Origin: CAYXVF01 sp964468125
Lineage (GTDB): Bacteria > Myxococcota > XYA12-FULL-58-9 > CAYXVF01
NCBI GenBank assembly: GCA_964468125.1
Contig: CAYXVF010000005.1
Span: forward strand, 38,594 to 102,593
DNA: 64,000 bases
Reading direction: 5' to 3'
The notes beneath the pieces were generated by a model, which made no database searches, was not told the DNA's origin, and saw nothing but the letters and a program-made list of their open reading frames with translations. The position numbers were made by a program, and so were the translations under genes. Within the stretch, counting starts at the first letter, position 1. The number at the start of each line of letters is the position of its first letter. Shown here piece by piece: positions 42,280 to 51,001 of the stretch.

Positions 42280-43866
42280 ATGCCAAAGAGCCCCCATCCG
42301 CTCCTGCTCATCGGCCTCGACGGCGCGAGTCCGACGGTCCTCGACGCACTCGGCGGCCGAATCCCGCACATTCAACGCATTCGCTCCGAAGGAGCCAGTG
42401 GAGTGGCACGCTCCACCGAGCCGCCGGCGACCTTCCCCGCATGGACGTCGGTGCTGACCGGTTGTCCACCGGAGGTGCACGGGGTTCGTGATCTACTGAC
42501 GCGCGACGACGCCGACTCGCCGCTGCGACCGGTGAGTGGCATCGAGCGCCGTGCGATGATGGTGCCGGAAGAGCTGGCGCGGGCCGGTTACGAGATCGCA
42601 TGCATCGGCGTGCCCGGGCTCTTTCCACCCCCGCGGGCTCCTGGCTTCTGGCTGTCGGGCTTCGATGCCCCCGGCGCGGACCGAGCGAACAGCGCCTCGG
42701 TCTTTCCGCCGAGCCTGCACCGGATCGTCGAGTCGATGGGAGGCTGGCGCTACGCGACCTTCAACGAGCAGCGCGTTGACCTCGAGCGTGCGACGGACGC
42801 CTTGCTCGCGGACCTCGAGGTGAAGAGTCGAATCCTCTTGGCGCTTCAGCGAGTGCGCCCCTGGGACCTCTTCTTCGTTCACCTTCAGGCGAGCGACACG
42901 GCATCTCACCACCTCTGGCCCACCTGGGACCGTCACTCACCACGGGCACGTGCCTATCCTGCGAGCGACGATCTCCCGCGCGTATTCGAGCGCCTCGACA
43001 CGCTCGTGGGCAACTTGGTCGCCCAACACGCCGGACGTGTCGCGCTGGTCAGTGACCACGGTTTCGGCGGCGCCGCGGACGTCGCGGTCTACCTGAACCG
43101 GGTCCTCGAGGAGCTCGGTTTTTTGCGTTTTGCGGCTCCCTCGCCGACGGGTCTCCTGTTTGGTGCGGCCTCGCGCGCCGCGGCAGGCGCCTTGCCGCCC
43201 GCACTCGCCGGCCGAGTGGCGCAAACCGCGCCCTCTTGGCTCGTCGGGAGAGCGATCAGCGCCGCTCGCCAGGCACCGATCGCTCGCGACGCCATCGCGT
43301 TCTCCGATGAGCTCGACTACGCCCCGTCGATCTGGCTCAGGCGCCGGTTGAGCGACCTCGAAAACGATGCTCTCGAAGAAGCGCTCCATGCCCTGCGCGA
43401 CCCACGAAGCGACGCCCCCCTGATCCGCGCGATCCACCGCCGCCAAGGCGCCGGTCGTGCGCCCGATCTCTATCTGGAGCCGGCCTGGCTCGAAGGCTAC
43501 CGCCCGTGTTTCTTGCCGAGCACGGGGCCCGGACCGACGGTCCGTCTGCTCGAGGATCGGGAGCTGCGCGCCGGCCGTGGCATGGGTATGCCCGGCGTCC
43601 ATCACCCGGACGGCGTCGTCGCAGTGGCGGGCCCGGGCGTTTCTTCGGCGTCCCTTCAGGTCACTCTGCCCCAGGTAGGCGCCTCGCTTCCGACACTCAT
43701 GGGCGTGCCCCACGTTGGTGCTCCCGGTCGTGCGAAACCCGAGCTCGCGACGCAGGCCGGAATCCCCCCCGCCGGGGAAACACGAGGCGCGCGTGCAACG
43801 CCGTCGACGAGACCCAAAGTCTCCGCCGCCGTGACCAAGCGTCTCGAAGCTTTGGGTTATCTCTGA
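42280..43866 (+). CDS. Type I phosphodiesterase/nucleotide pyrophosphatase-family protein
   Basis: A 528-residue alkaline-phosphatase-superfamily protein without a signal peptide. IGLDGASPTV gives metal Asp14; PPATFPAWTS has Thr51 at the nucleophile site; VSDHGFGGAADVAVYLN holds the second metal cluster. It begins two bases after the stop of the membrane-anchored relative and ends in LEALGYL, like both neighbours. The substrate is unknown; the family includes phosphodiesterases of nucleotides and lipids. Lack of a signal peptide is odd beside two exported relatives. Confidence 0.87.
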   Translation: MPKSPHPLLLIGLDGASPTVLDALGGRIPHIQRIRSEGASGVARSTEPPATFPAWTSVLTGCPPEVHGVRDLLTRDDADSPLRPVSGIERRAMMVPEELARAGYEIACIGVPGLFPPPRAPGFWLSGFDAPGADRANSASVFPPSLHRIVESMGGWRYATFNEQRVDLERATDALLADLEVKSRILLALQRVRPWDLFFVHLQASDTASHHLWPTWDRHSPRARAYPASDDLPRVFERLDTLVGNLVAQHAGRVALVSDHGFGGAADVAVYLNRVLEELGFLRFAAPSPTGLLFGAASRAAAGALPPALAGRVAQTAPSWLVGRAISAARQAPIARDAIAFSDELDYAPSIWLRRRLSDLENDALEEALHALRDPRSDAPLIRAIHRRQGAGRAPDLYLEPAWLEGYRPCFLPSTGPGPTVRLLEDRELRAGRGMGMPGVHHPDGVVAVAGPGVSSASLQVTLPQVGASLPTLMGVPHVGAPGRAKPELATQAGIPPAGETRGARATPSTRPKVSAAVTKRLEALGYL

Positions 43867-43901
43867 AGGGCTCGATCAGGCCGAGGCGGCGAGCGTGCGG
43901 T

Positions 43902-45338
43902 CTATTGGATGTAGCCCAGGCTCTTCAGGTCGCCGAGCGTTTCCGCGTCGATCTTCTCCACCACGTGTACATCCCGACCGGTGCGCGCCGCCTCGTTGGC
44001 GCGCAAGATCCGCATCAGTCGCTGCCACGCGGGCCTGGCGCTGCGCGCATCGTCAAAAAGATTCTTGCGCTCGAAGGGGTCACGGTCGACTCGGTAGAAG
44101 CTCCACCGCTCGTCATCAAAGATCACCGAAGGCAGCAGCGATTTCTTTCCCACGGTGGCCATGAATTCTTCTTCGTTCGCGGCGAATTGCACGATCGCTT
44201 TGTGCTGATACCCCCGCGCCATCCGGCGCCGGATGCCGAAATTCGAGAACTCGCTGATCACGACGCGATGCGGATCGACCGCCGCAGGACGCCGGAGCTG
44301 GTCAAAGAGGTCAATCCCCTGCACTTCCGCGGGCGTCGTGCCCCCAACGTGTTGAACGAGAGTCGGGAAGAGGTCGACGGTCTGCGAAAGAATCGGCGTG
44401 TACGTGCCACGGACGCTCATGCTCGGCGCTCGCACGACGAGCGGGGCGCGCGTCAGCTCATCGTAGAGATGGTGTGCGTGAAGATAAACGCCGTGCTCGC
44501 CAAATGCCTCACCGTGATCGGAGGTGAGAACGATGGTGGCGTCGTCGTAGACCCCGAGGCGCTTCAACTCACCGATGAATCGACCGAGCGCGCTGTCCGT
44601 GTAGCGGACGGCCCCGTCGTAGGTCGCGGTCATGCGCGCGCTCTCGACCTCACTGTAGCGGCCGAGCTCCCAATGGGGGGTGCGGATCAATCGAGCGTCC
44701 AGGTTCTCGACATACATGTTCTCGAATTCGCCCGGCGCGTGGTACGGGTCGTGCGGGTCGATCAAGAAGAGCATGAGAAAGAACGGCTCTTCCCGATGCT
44801 GGGCCACGTAGGGAATTGCCAGGTCGACGACCTCATCCGCGCTCGGTAGCCCCTGCCAGTGTCGCACCGTATCCGCGTAGTAGTCGAAGCCCTGATTCAA
44901 CCCAAACGCACTACCCGCGTTGCCATTGCCCACGACGGCACCGGTGACGAAGCCTGCGCTCTTCATCATCTCCGGAAGCGTTTCGTAGGCGTCCGCGAGT
45001 CGGTCTGTGTCCCGCTCCACGCCATGGCGATGGGGTAAGACGCCACTCAATAGACTCGCTGTAGACGGGCGCGTCCAATTGCCGTTCGTGAAGAAGTTCG
45101 TGAAGCTCACGCCGTCGTCGGCGAGCGCATCGATGTTCGGCGTCGTCTCGCGGCCGAAGCCGTAGGTCGACATCCGATCGGGGCGAAGCGCGTCCACGAC
45201 AATCAGGATCACCGGCCCTTTCGAGGGCGCGATGTTGACGCGTTCCACCATCGGACGATCGAGTCCGGTGAAGTAGCTCTTTGACGTGTCTGGGGGCGGC
45301 GCAAAAAGGAGGGCAGCCGCCAATACTGCCGCATTCAT
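43902..45338 (-). CDS. Secreted sulfatase-family protein with threonine nucleophile
   Basis: A 478-residue protein with a short signal peptide (MNAAVLAAALLFAPPP). DALRPDRMSTYG gives metal Asp49, and NWTRPSTASLL puts Thr89 at the site that must be Cys or Ser for formylglycine. LTSDHGEAFGEHG and the PLVVRAP strand complete the fold. A formylglycine-dependent sulfatase is therefore unlikely. It ends in SLGYIQ. It converges with the previous gene and is divergent from the MYXO-CTERM gene. Confidence 0.86.
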   Translation of the reverse strand: MNAAVLAAALLFAPPPDTSKSYFTGLDRPMVERVNIAPSKGPVILIVVDALRPDRMSTYGFGRETTPNIDALADDGVSFTNFFTNGNWTRPSTASLLSGVLPHRHGVERDTDRLADAYETLPEMMKSAGFVTGAVVGNGNAGSAFGLNQGFDYYADTVRHWQGLPSADEVVDLAIPYVAQHREEPFFLMLFLIDPHDPYHAPGEFENMYVENLDARLIRTPHWELGRYSEVESARMTATYDGAVRYTDSALGRFIGELKRLGVYDDATIVLTSDHGEAFGEHGVYLHAHHLYDELTRAPLVVRAPSMSVRGTYTPILSQTVDLFPTLVQHVGGTTPAEVQGIDLFDQLRRPAAVDPHRVVISEFSNFGIRRRMARGYQHKAIVQFAANEEEFMATVGKKSLLPSVIFDDERWSFYRVDRDPFERKNLFDDARSARPAWQRLMRILRANEAARTGRDVHVVEKIDAETLGDLKSLGYIQ

Positions 45339-45475
45339 GGCGGGATGGTCCCCTGGGAGCCGCCCGGTGTCAATTTCGCGACCTCGGAGTCGTCCGGATG
45401 GCGGGGCGGGTGGGTCGAGGTACCCCCGCGCCTAGAGTTAGCGGTTCCCCACCGGACCTTGCTACCATTCGACCG

Positions 45476-47269
45476 ATGAGAGCTCTTCTCCCGAGGCTGA
45501 CCTTCGCGCTCGTGTCACTCGGCGCCTCCTCCGCAACCGCGCAGATCGCGCTGGTCGACGAGCCGGTGGTGGGCCGCGTGCAATTCATTTTCCGAGGCGG
45601 CTCCTTGGTCGATAACAGCGGTCTCGAAAACGGCGTGAATTGCATCGAGGACAGCGGCAGCGCGACGATTCTGGAATCCGACCTTCCCTCGCGCCCAACC
45701 CTGGTCCGCGCGGTTTTGACCGTCGCGGGCTCGCTCCTCGACGCGGATGGGCCAGACTACCTTCCAGATACGGAGCTGATGGACTCCGGGGGCCTCGATG
45801 CGAGCGACCCCAACGAGGTCGACCTCGTGCAGCAGGCCGCTTTCGCAGACGCAGACCGACAGGTGAGCTTTCGTCCCCCGGGCGCCACTGCGCCGGTTGA
45901 GCTCACCGCCTCTAGCTCGTCGGTACAGGTCTACAACCGACCGGACGTGACCGAGAGTCCGGGAAACGTCGGCTTCTTCACGACGCGCTTTGACGTGACC
46001 GACATTCTGAGCGAGCTCCCGAGCCTCGCGGGCACCTATGAGGTGAGCGACCTGCTCGCCGATGTCTGTTTCGGGCAGGAGGCGCGCTGCAGCGACGGGG
46101 TCACCTGCGACGACGTGTCGCGCATTCATCCGAACGGGCTGGCGTCGTTTTCCTTGCTTCTCGTGGTGGAGAGCGCGGCTTTGCCGCTCCGGACGGTGGC
46201 GAGCTTCGAGGGTCTGCGAATCCTGACCGACCAATCACTTACGCTCCTCTTCGACACACAGCCCTTCTCCGACCCAGCGGCCGGTCGCCTCGCCTTCTAC
46301 GCGCTCGAAGGCGATCTCGGAATCTCGTCCTTCGCCGGCACACTCCCTCCCTGTGGCAGTCGCGAATACATCGAGGTCGACGGTGACGCGGACCCGATCT
46401 CCGATGGATTCTGCTTGAGTGATGACGACAACCCGGTGGGGAACCTGTTTAACTCGACCATCAACGTCGCTCCGGCGGATCCCGCGATCACGCCGCCCTG
46501 TACCTCACCCGACCCGATCGAGTGCTGCGTGGGAGACGGACTCTGCGGAACCGTGGGCGTCGACATCGATCGATTCAATATCTCCGACGCGATCGAGCCG
46601 GGTCAGGATCAGCTTCGGGTGACCGTCGGCACGGGCACCGACCTCATCGTGCTGAGCTCCGTCGTCCTCGAGGCCGACCTGTTCGAGCCGGTCCTCAACG
46701 TCGACAGTCAGATCCGGGTGCAGGAGGCCAACGCCGACGGCCAGGTTCAGCTCGGCAGCCCGATTACCTACGTCATCGCGGTCTCGAACACCGGCAATGT
46801 CGACGCAACCGACGTCTCCGTGCGCATGTCCGTGCCCCCGCGGGTCAGCGACTTCGAGCTTCTCTCCTTCCCGGAGGGATCCACCAACACCTCTGCACCG
46901 GGCTCGGGATTGAATGGCACGGGGCTCATCAACATCACCGACCTCACCGTCCCCGCCGGCGGCATCGCGCCGATCATTTTCCGGGTGACCACCAACTGTG
47001 ACGCGCTCAACCTCACCCTTCGCCCGTCGGCATCGATCGGAACGAGCACCGTGCCGGCCTTTGACGTCGACGCCGAGCCGGTCACCGTGGTGGGGCCGGG
47101 CGTTTTGCTCTGCGATGGCTTCGACCCGGACGGGCCCTTCCTCACCGACGACACGGTTCCGCTTCCGCCTCGCATTCTTCGGGGGGGCGGCGGCTGCACC
47201 TCGGCGGTGGCCGTGCCTTGGATCCTCGTCCTCGCCGGGCTCGCACTCCTGTGGAGGCGACGCCGATGA
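45476..47269 (+). CDS. Surface protein with DUF11 repeat and MYXO-CTERM-like tail
   Basis: A 597-residue exported protein: signal peptide cut near ASSATA, about 400 residues of beta-rich sequence with many Asp and Cys, one conserved DUF11/CARDB-like repeat (about residues 405-520, with VSNTGNVDATDVSV), and a C-terminus with GGGGC, a 17-residue hydrophobic helix and RRRR. The tail is the form used for anchoring and sorting in Myxococcota. ATG 45476 is chosen for the signal peptide. It overlaps the SUMF1-like gene by four bases. Confidence 0.84.
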   Translation: MRALLPRLTFALVSLGASSATAQIALVDEPVVGRVQFIFRGGSLVDNSGLENGVNCIEDSGSATILESDLPSRPTLVRAVLTVAGSLLDADGPDYLPDTELMDSGGLDASDPNEVDLVQQAAFADADRQVSFRPPGATAPVELTASSSSVQVYNRPDVTESPGNVGFFTTRFDVTDILSELPSLAGTYEVSDLLADVCFGQEARCSDGVTCDDVSRIHPNGLASFSLLLVVESAALPLRTVASFEGLRILTDQSLTLLFDTQPFSDPAAGRLAFYALEGDLGISSFAGTLPPCGSREYIEVDGDADPISDGFCLSDDDNPVGNLFNSTINVAPADPAITPPCTSPDPIECCVGDGLCGTVGVDIDRFNISDAIEPGQDQLRVTVGTGTDLIVLSSVVLEADLFEPVLNVDSQIRVQEANADGQVQLGSPITYVIAVSNTGNVDATDVSVRMSVPPRVSDFELLSFPEGSTNTSAPGSGLNGTGLINITDLTVPAGGIAPIIFRVTTNCDALNLTLRPSASIGTSTVPAFDVDAEPVTVVGPGVLLCDGFDPDGPFLTDDTVPLPPRILRGGGGCTSAVAVPWILVLAGLALLWRRRR

Positions 47270-48015
47270 GACGGGTCTCCTCCTTCGTGCCCTTGCTTCT
47301 CCTCAGCCCGGTCGCCTGTGGCCCGGACCGCTTTGAGCTCCCCGATCCTGAGCCGCCTCCCTCCACGGTGGTCGACCTAGACGACGCGCCGGGCGACCTC
47401 TGCGCCCAGGACCTGATGGTCGCGATCACCCTGCCCTCGGGTCGGATCTACTGTATCGACCGCTTCGAGGCGTCGATCGACGGCGCGATCCTTGGCAACA
47501 CGAACCAGGGAGCGAACGACGAAGACACGTCCCTCGATGGCAGCACCTCGGCACGCGCGACCGTGGCTTTGCAGGTGACCCCGAGGGCTGAGATCTCCTG
47601 GTATCAGGCAAAGGCCGCCTGCGAGAACGCTGGGAAACGCCTGTGCACCCTGGAAGAGTGGGAGCGCGCCTGCCGCGGTCCCTCCTTGTTCGTCTATCCC
47701 TATGGCGATTCGATCGACGACGACGCCTGCAACGGCTTCTTCAAAAACGCAGGCGAAGGGCCGCTTCTCACCGGCTCCCTCGACAGCTGCGGCACCGCGG
47801 AAGGCGTTTACGACCTCTCGGGGAATCTCGCGGAATGGACCGAGGATTCGGTGCCGCGCATCCCGGGAGAACCCACGCTGAACGACCGCGCGATCCGAGG
47901 CGGAAGTTTTCGCTCGAATTTCAGCGCGCTGCGCTGCGTGGGTGACGAGTTTCGCGCGCCGCCGGGCACGGCCAGCGATGAGCTCGGTTTTCGCTGCTGC
48001 GCGGCACCCGGCTGA
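47266..48015 (+). CDS. SUMF1/FGE-domain lipoprotein, catalytic cysteine missing
   Basis: A 249-residue lipoprotein (signal ending LSPVAC) with a formylglycine-generating-enzyme-type domain (about residues 65-249): KRLCTLEEWERACRG, NLAEWTED, GGSFRSNFSALRC and LGFRCC. In true FGE the first catalytic cysteine follows GGSFLC; here that position is Ser, so it probably lacks the sulfatase-activating reaction. Such proteins often bind ligands or act in signalling or surface assembly. The ATG overlaps the preceding stop (ATGA), making it co-translated with the MYXO-CTERM protein. Confidence 0.84.
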   Translation: MRRVSSFVPLLLLSPVACGPDRFELPDPEPPPSTVVDLDDAPGDLCAQDLMVAITLPSGRIYCIDRFEASIDGAILGNTNQGANDEDTSLDGSTSARATVALQVTPRAEISWYQAKAACENAGKRLCTLEEWERACRGPSLFVYPYGDSIDDDACNGFFKNAGEGPLLTGSLDSCGTAEGVYDLSGNLAEWTEDSVPRIPGEPTLNDRAIRGGSFRSNFSALRCVGDEFRAPPGTASDELGFRCCAAPG

Positions 48016-48104
48016 TTTTTTTGCCGGCCCAGTCGAAATCACCACTTCTGCGGCGTCTCCCCTATGAGCGAAGATGAGCCTCGCTCCGAACCCAGGAGAC
48101 ACAC

Positions 48105-48272
48105 GTGAAGTACATGCTGATCTACCATGAGCTCGAGGACGCATTCCGCGCCCGCGAGAACCCTCGAGAGCACCAGGCCTATTGGGGCGCCTGGCAAAAA
48201 TACCGTGGCCCGAAGGCGGAGTCCCAGACGCGCCGGAGGCCTGGTTGCTCACCGTTGCCCGGCGCACGGTGA
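48105..48272 (+). pseudogene. YciI/DGPF-domain protein, 5' fragment
   Basis: GTG 48105 follows a clear AGGAG and opens a peptide starting VKYMLIYHELEDAF, the standard N-terminus of YciI/DGPF-domain proteins. About 33 residues match, ending in YWGAWQKY; then the family sequence stops, and the frame runs out at a TGA at 48270 through DNA that belongs to a sigma-factor gene in another frame. The rest of the gene (about 80 residues) is gone. Confidence 0.72.
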
Positions 48273-49264
48273 GCAGCGGGGACCGCCACCAACGCGTCCG
48301 CGACGGAGCCCACTCGAGCCTCGAGATCGTGTACGAGGAAATGAGTGGCCGAGACCAGAGCGCTTTTCCCGACGATCGGATGAAGCTTCTCTTCACCTGC
48401 GCCCATCCAGCGATCGACGAAGCGATCCGAACACCTCTCATGCTCCAAACCGTACTCGGTCTCGACGCGGTCCGGATCGGTCAGGCGTTTCTCACGCCTC
48501 CGACTACGATGGGACAGCGCCTCGTACGCGCGAAGAAGAAGATTCGAGACGCGGGTCTGCGTTTTGAGGTGCCGCCGCGTGAGAGGCTCACCGAACGGCT
48601 CGAGGACGTGCTCGCCGCGATCTACGCCGCATACGGAACTGGCTGGGACGCGATCGACGGGCTCGATCAAAAAGCGACGGATCTCACCGCGGAAGCCCTG
48701 TTTCTGGGCCGCGTCGTGACCGAGCTGGTCCCAGAGGAGCCGGAGCCGATGGGACTCCTCGCACTCATGCTCTACTGCGAAGCACGCGCGACCGCTCGCC
48801 GCGCCGCCGACGGTCGGTTCATTCCGCTCTCGGAGCAAGACGCGCGTTTGTGGTCGAAGGATCGACTCATCGAGGCCGAATGGTGGCTGCTTCGAGCCTC
48901 GCGCCTGCGCCGAACGGGGCGATTTCAAACCGAGGCCGCCATTCAGTCCCTTCACTGTCAATCGGTGCTGAGCGGCCGATCTCACGGCCGCGAGCTCATC
49001 CAGCTCTACGACCTCTTGTGCCGACAAACCGACGCGCTCGGCGCTCACGTGAGCCGCGCGGTCGCCTACGGTGACCACGAGGGCCCAGCACGAGGGCTCA
49101 AGCTTCTGGATGCGCTTCCCAGCGGCCGGGTAGAGTCCTACCAGCCCTACTGGGTCGCTCGCGCCCATCTCTCGTGTCGCAAAGGCGATGACCCCTCCGA
49201 GGCCAAGGCCCGAGCGCTCGCCCTCACCCGGGACCCATCGGTTCGGGCTTTTCTCGAGGATTGA
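48182..49264 (+). pseudogene. ECF42-type sigma factor lacking region 2
   Basis: The frame is open for 360 residues and its match to ECF42 (SigI-like, SnoaL/DUF6596 C-terminal) sigma factors begins at PEGGVPDAPEAWLLTVARR (about 48209), in the middle of region 2. Region 4 (LGLDAVRIGQAFL, TMGQRLVRAKKKIRDAG) and the long C-terminal domain are intact. Normally about 50-60 more residues precede, forming most of the -10-binding part. The scar joins it to the YciI fragment. Either a pseudogene, or a shortened protein started at TTG 48182; the first reading is preferred. Confidence 0.75.
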
Positions 49265-49267
49265 TCG

Positions 49268-49396
49268 ATGCCAGCGCAGTCTCATTCAATTCGAGAGCTC
49301 CGAGTCTCGGGCTACGAGGCGCGGTCGGTGTGGGTGACGATCTCACTCAACCCCCATGCGACGGTGGTCATGGAACCGAAGCGGACGCCGCGTTGA
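49268..49396 (+). CDS. Possible small protein, 42 residues
   Basis: ATG 49268 begins three bases after the sigma-factor stop and opens 42 codons to a TGA at 49394-49396 with a normal residue mix (IRELRVSGYEARSVWV). No family is recognised. It may be a decayed gene at the end of the damaged YciI-sigma region. The remainder up to 49416 holds nothing visible. Confidence 0.2.
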   Translation: MPAQSHSIRELRVSGYEARSVWVTISLNPHATVVMEPKRTPR

Positions 49397-49416
49397 GCGG
49401 CTGGTCGCGTGGCCGG

Positions 49417-49800
49417 CTAGCTGCCTCCCAAGCGACCCGCGAGGACACCGAGGGTCACTGCGAGGATGCCGGTGATGTTCTGAACAAGGATGTTCGTGAG
49501 CGCCAGCAGCCAGGCATGCTCGACGAAAAGGCGGTAGTTGTCGAAGGCAAAGGACGAGAAGGTCGTGAACGCGCCCATGAATCCCACGAGAACGATCACC
49601 CGCGCCTCCGGAGAAAGCCAAGCTCTCGACTCGCCGAGTGCCCAGATCAAACCGAACAGGAAGCTGCCGAGGACGTTGACAGCCAGTGTCCCCCACGGGA
49701 ACGGCTCGCCGAGCCAGCGCTGCGTCCAGTAGGAAAGGCCGAAGCGCGAGACTGAGCCCAACGCACCCGCGAGGGCGATCAGGGCGAGGCGGGTCCACAT
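49417..49800 (-). CDS. crcB: Fluoride ion channel CrcB/Fluc
   Basis: A 127-residue protein with four membrane helices; dimers export F- from the cell. Signatures are GALGSVSRFGLSYW, GTLAVNVLGSFLFG with the conserved Asn, and FMGAFTTFSSF with the pore phenylalanines and the central Na+-site threonine region. ATG 49800 gives MWTRLALIALAGALG, the normal length; longer starts add a signal-like extension. No fluoride riboswitch is recognisable in the 84 bases upstream. Confidence 0.93.
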   Translation of the reverse strand: MWTRLALIALAGALGSVSRFGLSYWTQRWLGEPFPWGTLAVNVLGSFLFGLIWALGESRAWLSPEARVIVLVGFMGAFTTFSSFAFDNYRLFVEHAWLLALTNILVQNITGILAVTLGVLAGRLGGS

Positions 49801-49884
49801 GCAAACGTTTATCGCCGAGACCGTGGAGAAACCGCAAATCTCGGAGGTTGTGGGGAGACGCACGCGAGGTATAAGAAACGCGCC

Positions 49885-50547
49885 ATGACGCCCGAGCGCT
49901 TCGCCCGGATCCGCGCGGTGCTAGACAAGCGCCAGCCGGATCTCACGGTACTGATGGAGAACGTTCACAAGCCGCACAACTACGCCGCGGTGGTCCGCAG
50001 CTGCGATGCGGTGGGTTGTTTCGAGGCACATGGCGTCCTCTACGACCAGAGCTTGAGCAACAAGCTTGCCTCGGCGGCGGGGGCTCGAAAGTGGGTGAAG
50101 GTTTACGACCACGCCGACCTAGACACAGCGATTGAGACGCTCAAAGGAAAGGGGCTCACGGTGCTCGCCGCCCATCTGTCCCAGCGCTCCGTCGACTACC
50201 GGGAGCACGATTTCACCCGGCCGACCTGCGTGCTCCTCGGCCAGGAGCTCGACGGCGTGACCGACGAGGCCCTGTCGCGGGTGGACGGGGAGATCCACGC
50301 GCCGATGCACGGCATGGTCGAGTCTCTGAACGTCTCCGTCGCCGCCGCGGTCATTCTGTTTGAGGCGCAGCGCCAGCGGGTTGCCGCAGGCTTCTACGAT
50401 GCGCCCCGACTCGACCCGGAGATCTATCGCGACACCCTCTTCGAGTGGGCCCAGCCGGAGATCGCCGAGTACTGTCGACGGCGCGGCTTCGATTATCCCG
50501 CGCTCAACGAGGTCGGCGAGCTTGCCGAGCCGCTGCCTCGCCCCTGA
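49885..50547 (+). CDS. trmH: tRNA (guanosine-2'-O-)-methyltransferase TrmH
   Basis: SPOUT methyltransferase that makes Gm18 in tRNA. The 220-residue protein begins MTPERFARIRAVLDKRQPDLTVLMENVHKPHN, typical for TrmH, with NYAAVVRSCDAVG, the SAM-knot strands CVLLGQELDGV and the closing MVESLNVSVAAAVILFE. It stands alone, divergent from crcB with 84 bases between them. Confidence 0.94.
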   Translation: MTPERFARIRAVLDKRQPDLTVLMENVHKPHNYAAVVRSCDAVGCFEAHGVLYDQSLSNKLASAAGARKWVKVYDHADLDTAIETLKGKGLTVLAAHLSQRSVDYREHDFTRPTCVLLGQELDGVTDEALSRVDGEIHAPMHGMVESLNVSVAAAVILFEAQRQRVAAGFYDAPRLDPEIYRDTLFEWAQPEIAEYCRRRGFDYPALNEVGELAEPLPRP

Positions 50548-51001
50548 TCTCCGACTTTTTTCGATATCGGCGCCGTTTGTCGCGGACGATGTGAGCCCGA
50601 TCATGCCATTCGCCCACACTCTCGGCTAATGGTGTCCCATGCTCGAACGCTCCTTTGTCGTCGCGCTCGCCGTGGGCGCTCCAACGGATGCGGCCTTACT
50701 CACCCTCGCCAGCGACGGCTTCGAGGCCCGTCAGGTCGCGCTCCTGCGCTCGCAGGTGATCGCCAAAGCGAACCAGCGAGACGGGGTTCGCCTCGTCGAT
50801 GGTTTGCAGCAGCTCGGCAAAGCGACGACAGAAACGGAAGAAGAATGTGCGGCGAGCTGCCTTGCTGCTTTCGAGGAGCGCTTCGGCACGACCCACGCCC
50901 TCCGCGGTCGCCTGACCGCCCTCCGCGAACAGACGGTCTTCTCGCTTCGAGCTCCGCTAGGGGCACGCCCCTCTCGGAGCGCGCCCAGGGCCAAGAGTCG
51001 C
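50548..51001. other. Region of 454 bases without an assured gene
   Basis: Between trmH and the end of hpd. A plus-strand frame from ATG 50639 (no ribosome binding site visible) has protein-like composition to about 50990 (VALAVGAPTDAALLTLAS, QQLGKATTETEEE) and high third-position GC, but it then runs 249 bases into the opposite strand of hpd. Minus-strand frames are arginine-rich shadows. It could be a small gene with a frameshift near its end. Confidence 0.35.

Noticed and set aside
40463..45338. Annotating these as arylsulfatases with a formylglycine-generating partner at 47266
   Set aside because: All three have Thr, not Cys/Ser, at the nucleophile position, and the SUMF1-domain protein lacks the first catalytic Cys.
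49801..49884. Fluoride riboswitch ahead of crcB
   Set aside because: The pseudoknot core sequence is not recognisable in the short leader.
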